Positions 15,456 to 16,118 of a stretch of 16,118 nt of DNA are shown piece by piece. The notes under the pieces were generated by a model, which saw nothing but the letters and a program-made list of their open reading frames with translations, was not told the origin of the DNA and searched no databases. Where the stretch lies: NCBI GenBank assembly GCA_030830415.1, contig JAURNB010000103.1:1-16118 (forward strand), read 5' to 3'. Within the stretch, counting starts at the first letter, position 1. Each line of letters starts with the position of its first letter. The translations under genes were made by a program, and so were the position numbers. The DNA is from Acidimicrobiales bacterium. Its GTDB lineage: Bacteria; Actinomycetota; Acidimicrobiia; Acidimicrobiales; Ilumatobacteraceae.

Positions 15456-16115
15456 GTGCGTTTACTTATCGCTCGCTGCAGTGTTCATTATGTTGGCCGC
15501 CTCGAGTCGCGCCTCGATGAAGCCACACGCCTCATTATGGTGAAAGCCGACGGGTGTGTTGCTATTCACGCCGACGGCGGAGCCTATAAACCCCTCAACT
15601 GGATGAACTCTCCAAATACCTTGCAAGAAAATGAAGGCGAGTGGATTGTTGCCAACCCAAAAGGCGAAACCATCACCATTACCTTGCATGAGATTTTTCT
15701 CGACACTCACCATCACCTCGGCGACGACCCGGGTCTCTCGAAAGACGGCGTCGAAGCACACCTGCAAGAGCTTCTTGCGGCGATGCCCGAAACTATTGAA
15801 GAAGGCCTCACGCTCATTCGCCGTGAATACCCCACTGCCATTGGGCCAGTAGACCTCTTATGCCGAGATAAAGACGGAAATACTGTGGCTATTGAAGTAA
15901 AACGCCGTGGCGAAATTGATGGCGTAGAGCAACTTGCCCGCTACTTGGAATATCTCCATAACGACACATCGCTGGGTGCCATTCGAGGCATTTACGTTGC
16001 CCAGGTCATTAAACCACAAGCTAAAACTTTGGCTACAACACGTGGTTTTACGTGTGTAGAAATTGACTACGAACTCTTACGCGGCAACAAGCCAGACGAA
16101 CTTACGCTCTTCTAA
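15456..16115 (+). CDS. nucS: Mismatch-specific endonuclease NucS (EndoMS)
   Basis: This 219-residue nuclease cuts both strands at mismatches and provides the non-canonical mismatch repair of Actinomycetota and some archaea that lack MutS/MutL. The N-terminal DNA-binding/dimerisation half includes AYKPLNWM (43-50). The PD-(D/E)xK nuclease core is intact: TAIGPVDLLCRD with Asp133, then AIEVKRRGEIDGVEQL with Glu147 and Lys149. The C terminus DELTLF resembles the clamp-binding tail of other NucS proteins. Similarity to mycobacterial NucS begins at VRLLIARC, so I chose the GTG at 15456; an ATG at 15423 would add 11 unrelated residues. There is no Shine-Dalgarno, and a -10-like CACACT ends 6 bp before the GTG, so translation may be leaderless. 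It appears to be a single gene up to the window edge. Confidence 0.96.
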   Translation: MRLLIARCSVHYVGRLESRLDEATRLIMVKADGCVAIHADGGAYKPLNWMNSPNTLQENEGEWIVANPKGETITITLHEIFLDTHHHLGDDPGLSKDGVEAHLQELLAAMPETIEEGLTLIRREYPTAIGPVDLLCRDKDGNTVAIEVKRRGEIDGVEQLARYLEYLHNDTSLGAIRGIYVAQVIKPQAKTLATTRGFTCVEIDYELLRGNKPDELTLF

Positions 16116-16118
16116 GAG

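Noticed and set aside
1..16118. CRISPR array, prophage, insertion sequence, toxin-antitoxin or other defence island
   Set aside because: No direct-repeat/spacer pattern, transposase, integrase or toxin-like small gene pair was found. Genes fill almost all of the window and belong to housekeeping or metabolic families.

Overview
The window looks like chromosome from a free-living actinobacterium, most likely class Acidimicrobiia (Ilumatobacter-like). Three genes point there. One is the single-chain 2-oxoglutarate dehydrogenase Kgd, which fuses an E2-type succinyltransferase to E1. Another is the mismatch endonuclease NucS, which replaces MutS/MutL in most Actinomycetota. The third is a CysQ phosphatase of mycobacterial type. 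Base composition looks moderately GC-rich (by eye, not computed). I see no transposase, integrase, phage gene, tRNA, rRNA or CRISPR array, and nothing that suggests recent transfer.

Layout, left to right. A HAD hydrolase (+, 4-645) runs tail to tail into kgd (-, 653-4276). A divergent intergenic region follows, then a cupredoxin lipoprotein (+, 4394-4783). Its 3' end overlaps by 8 bp a molybdopterin oxidoreductase (-, 4776-6932). That enzyme lies just downstream of a phytanoyl-CoA dioxygenase-type gene (-, 6969-7841), and the two probably form an operon. A strong intrinsic terminator (7891-7922) closes the next transcript to the right, a six-helix PuuD-like membrane protein (-, 7942-8700). 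Divergent from it is a three-gene operon (+): ettA (8797-10473), a small two-helix membrane protein (10480-10794) and cysQ (10791-11579). Then come a class III CoA-transferase (-, 11581-12732), an ABC1/UbiB-type kinase (+, 12838-14430), an anchored L,D-transpeptidase (-, 14436-15371) and nucS (+, 15456-16115).

Gene density is very high. No gap exceeds about 120 bp, so there is no long empty stretch. All four convergent pairs are separated by 7 bp or less, or overlap. The genes mostly serve core functions: the TCA cycle (kgd), translation control (ettA), sulfur-nucleotide recycling (cysQ), cell-wall cross-linking (L,D-transpeptidase), replication fidelity (nucS) and probably quinone/lipid homeostasis (ABC1 kinase). 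The least understood part is 4394-8700, with a blue-copper lipoprotein, a molybdenum enzyme, an Fe(II)/2-oxoglutarate oxygenase and a PuuD-like membrane protein. It suggests a redox or catabolic function whose substrate cannot be read from sequence.

I did not find a convincing new defence system, mobile element or RNA. The most useful leads are the molybdoenzyme/dioxygenase pair with no Cys or Sec visible at the expected Mo-ligand position, the stand-alone PuuD-like membrane domain, the unknown membrane protein translationally coupled to cysQ, and a recurring spacing upstream of start codons that suggests leaderless transcription.
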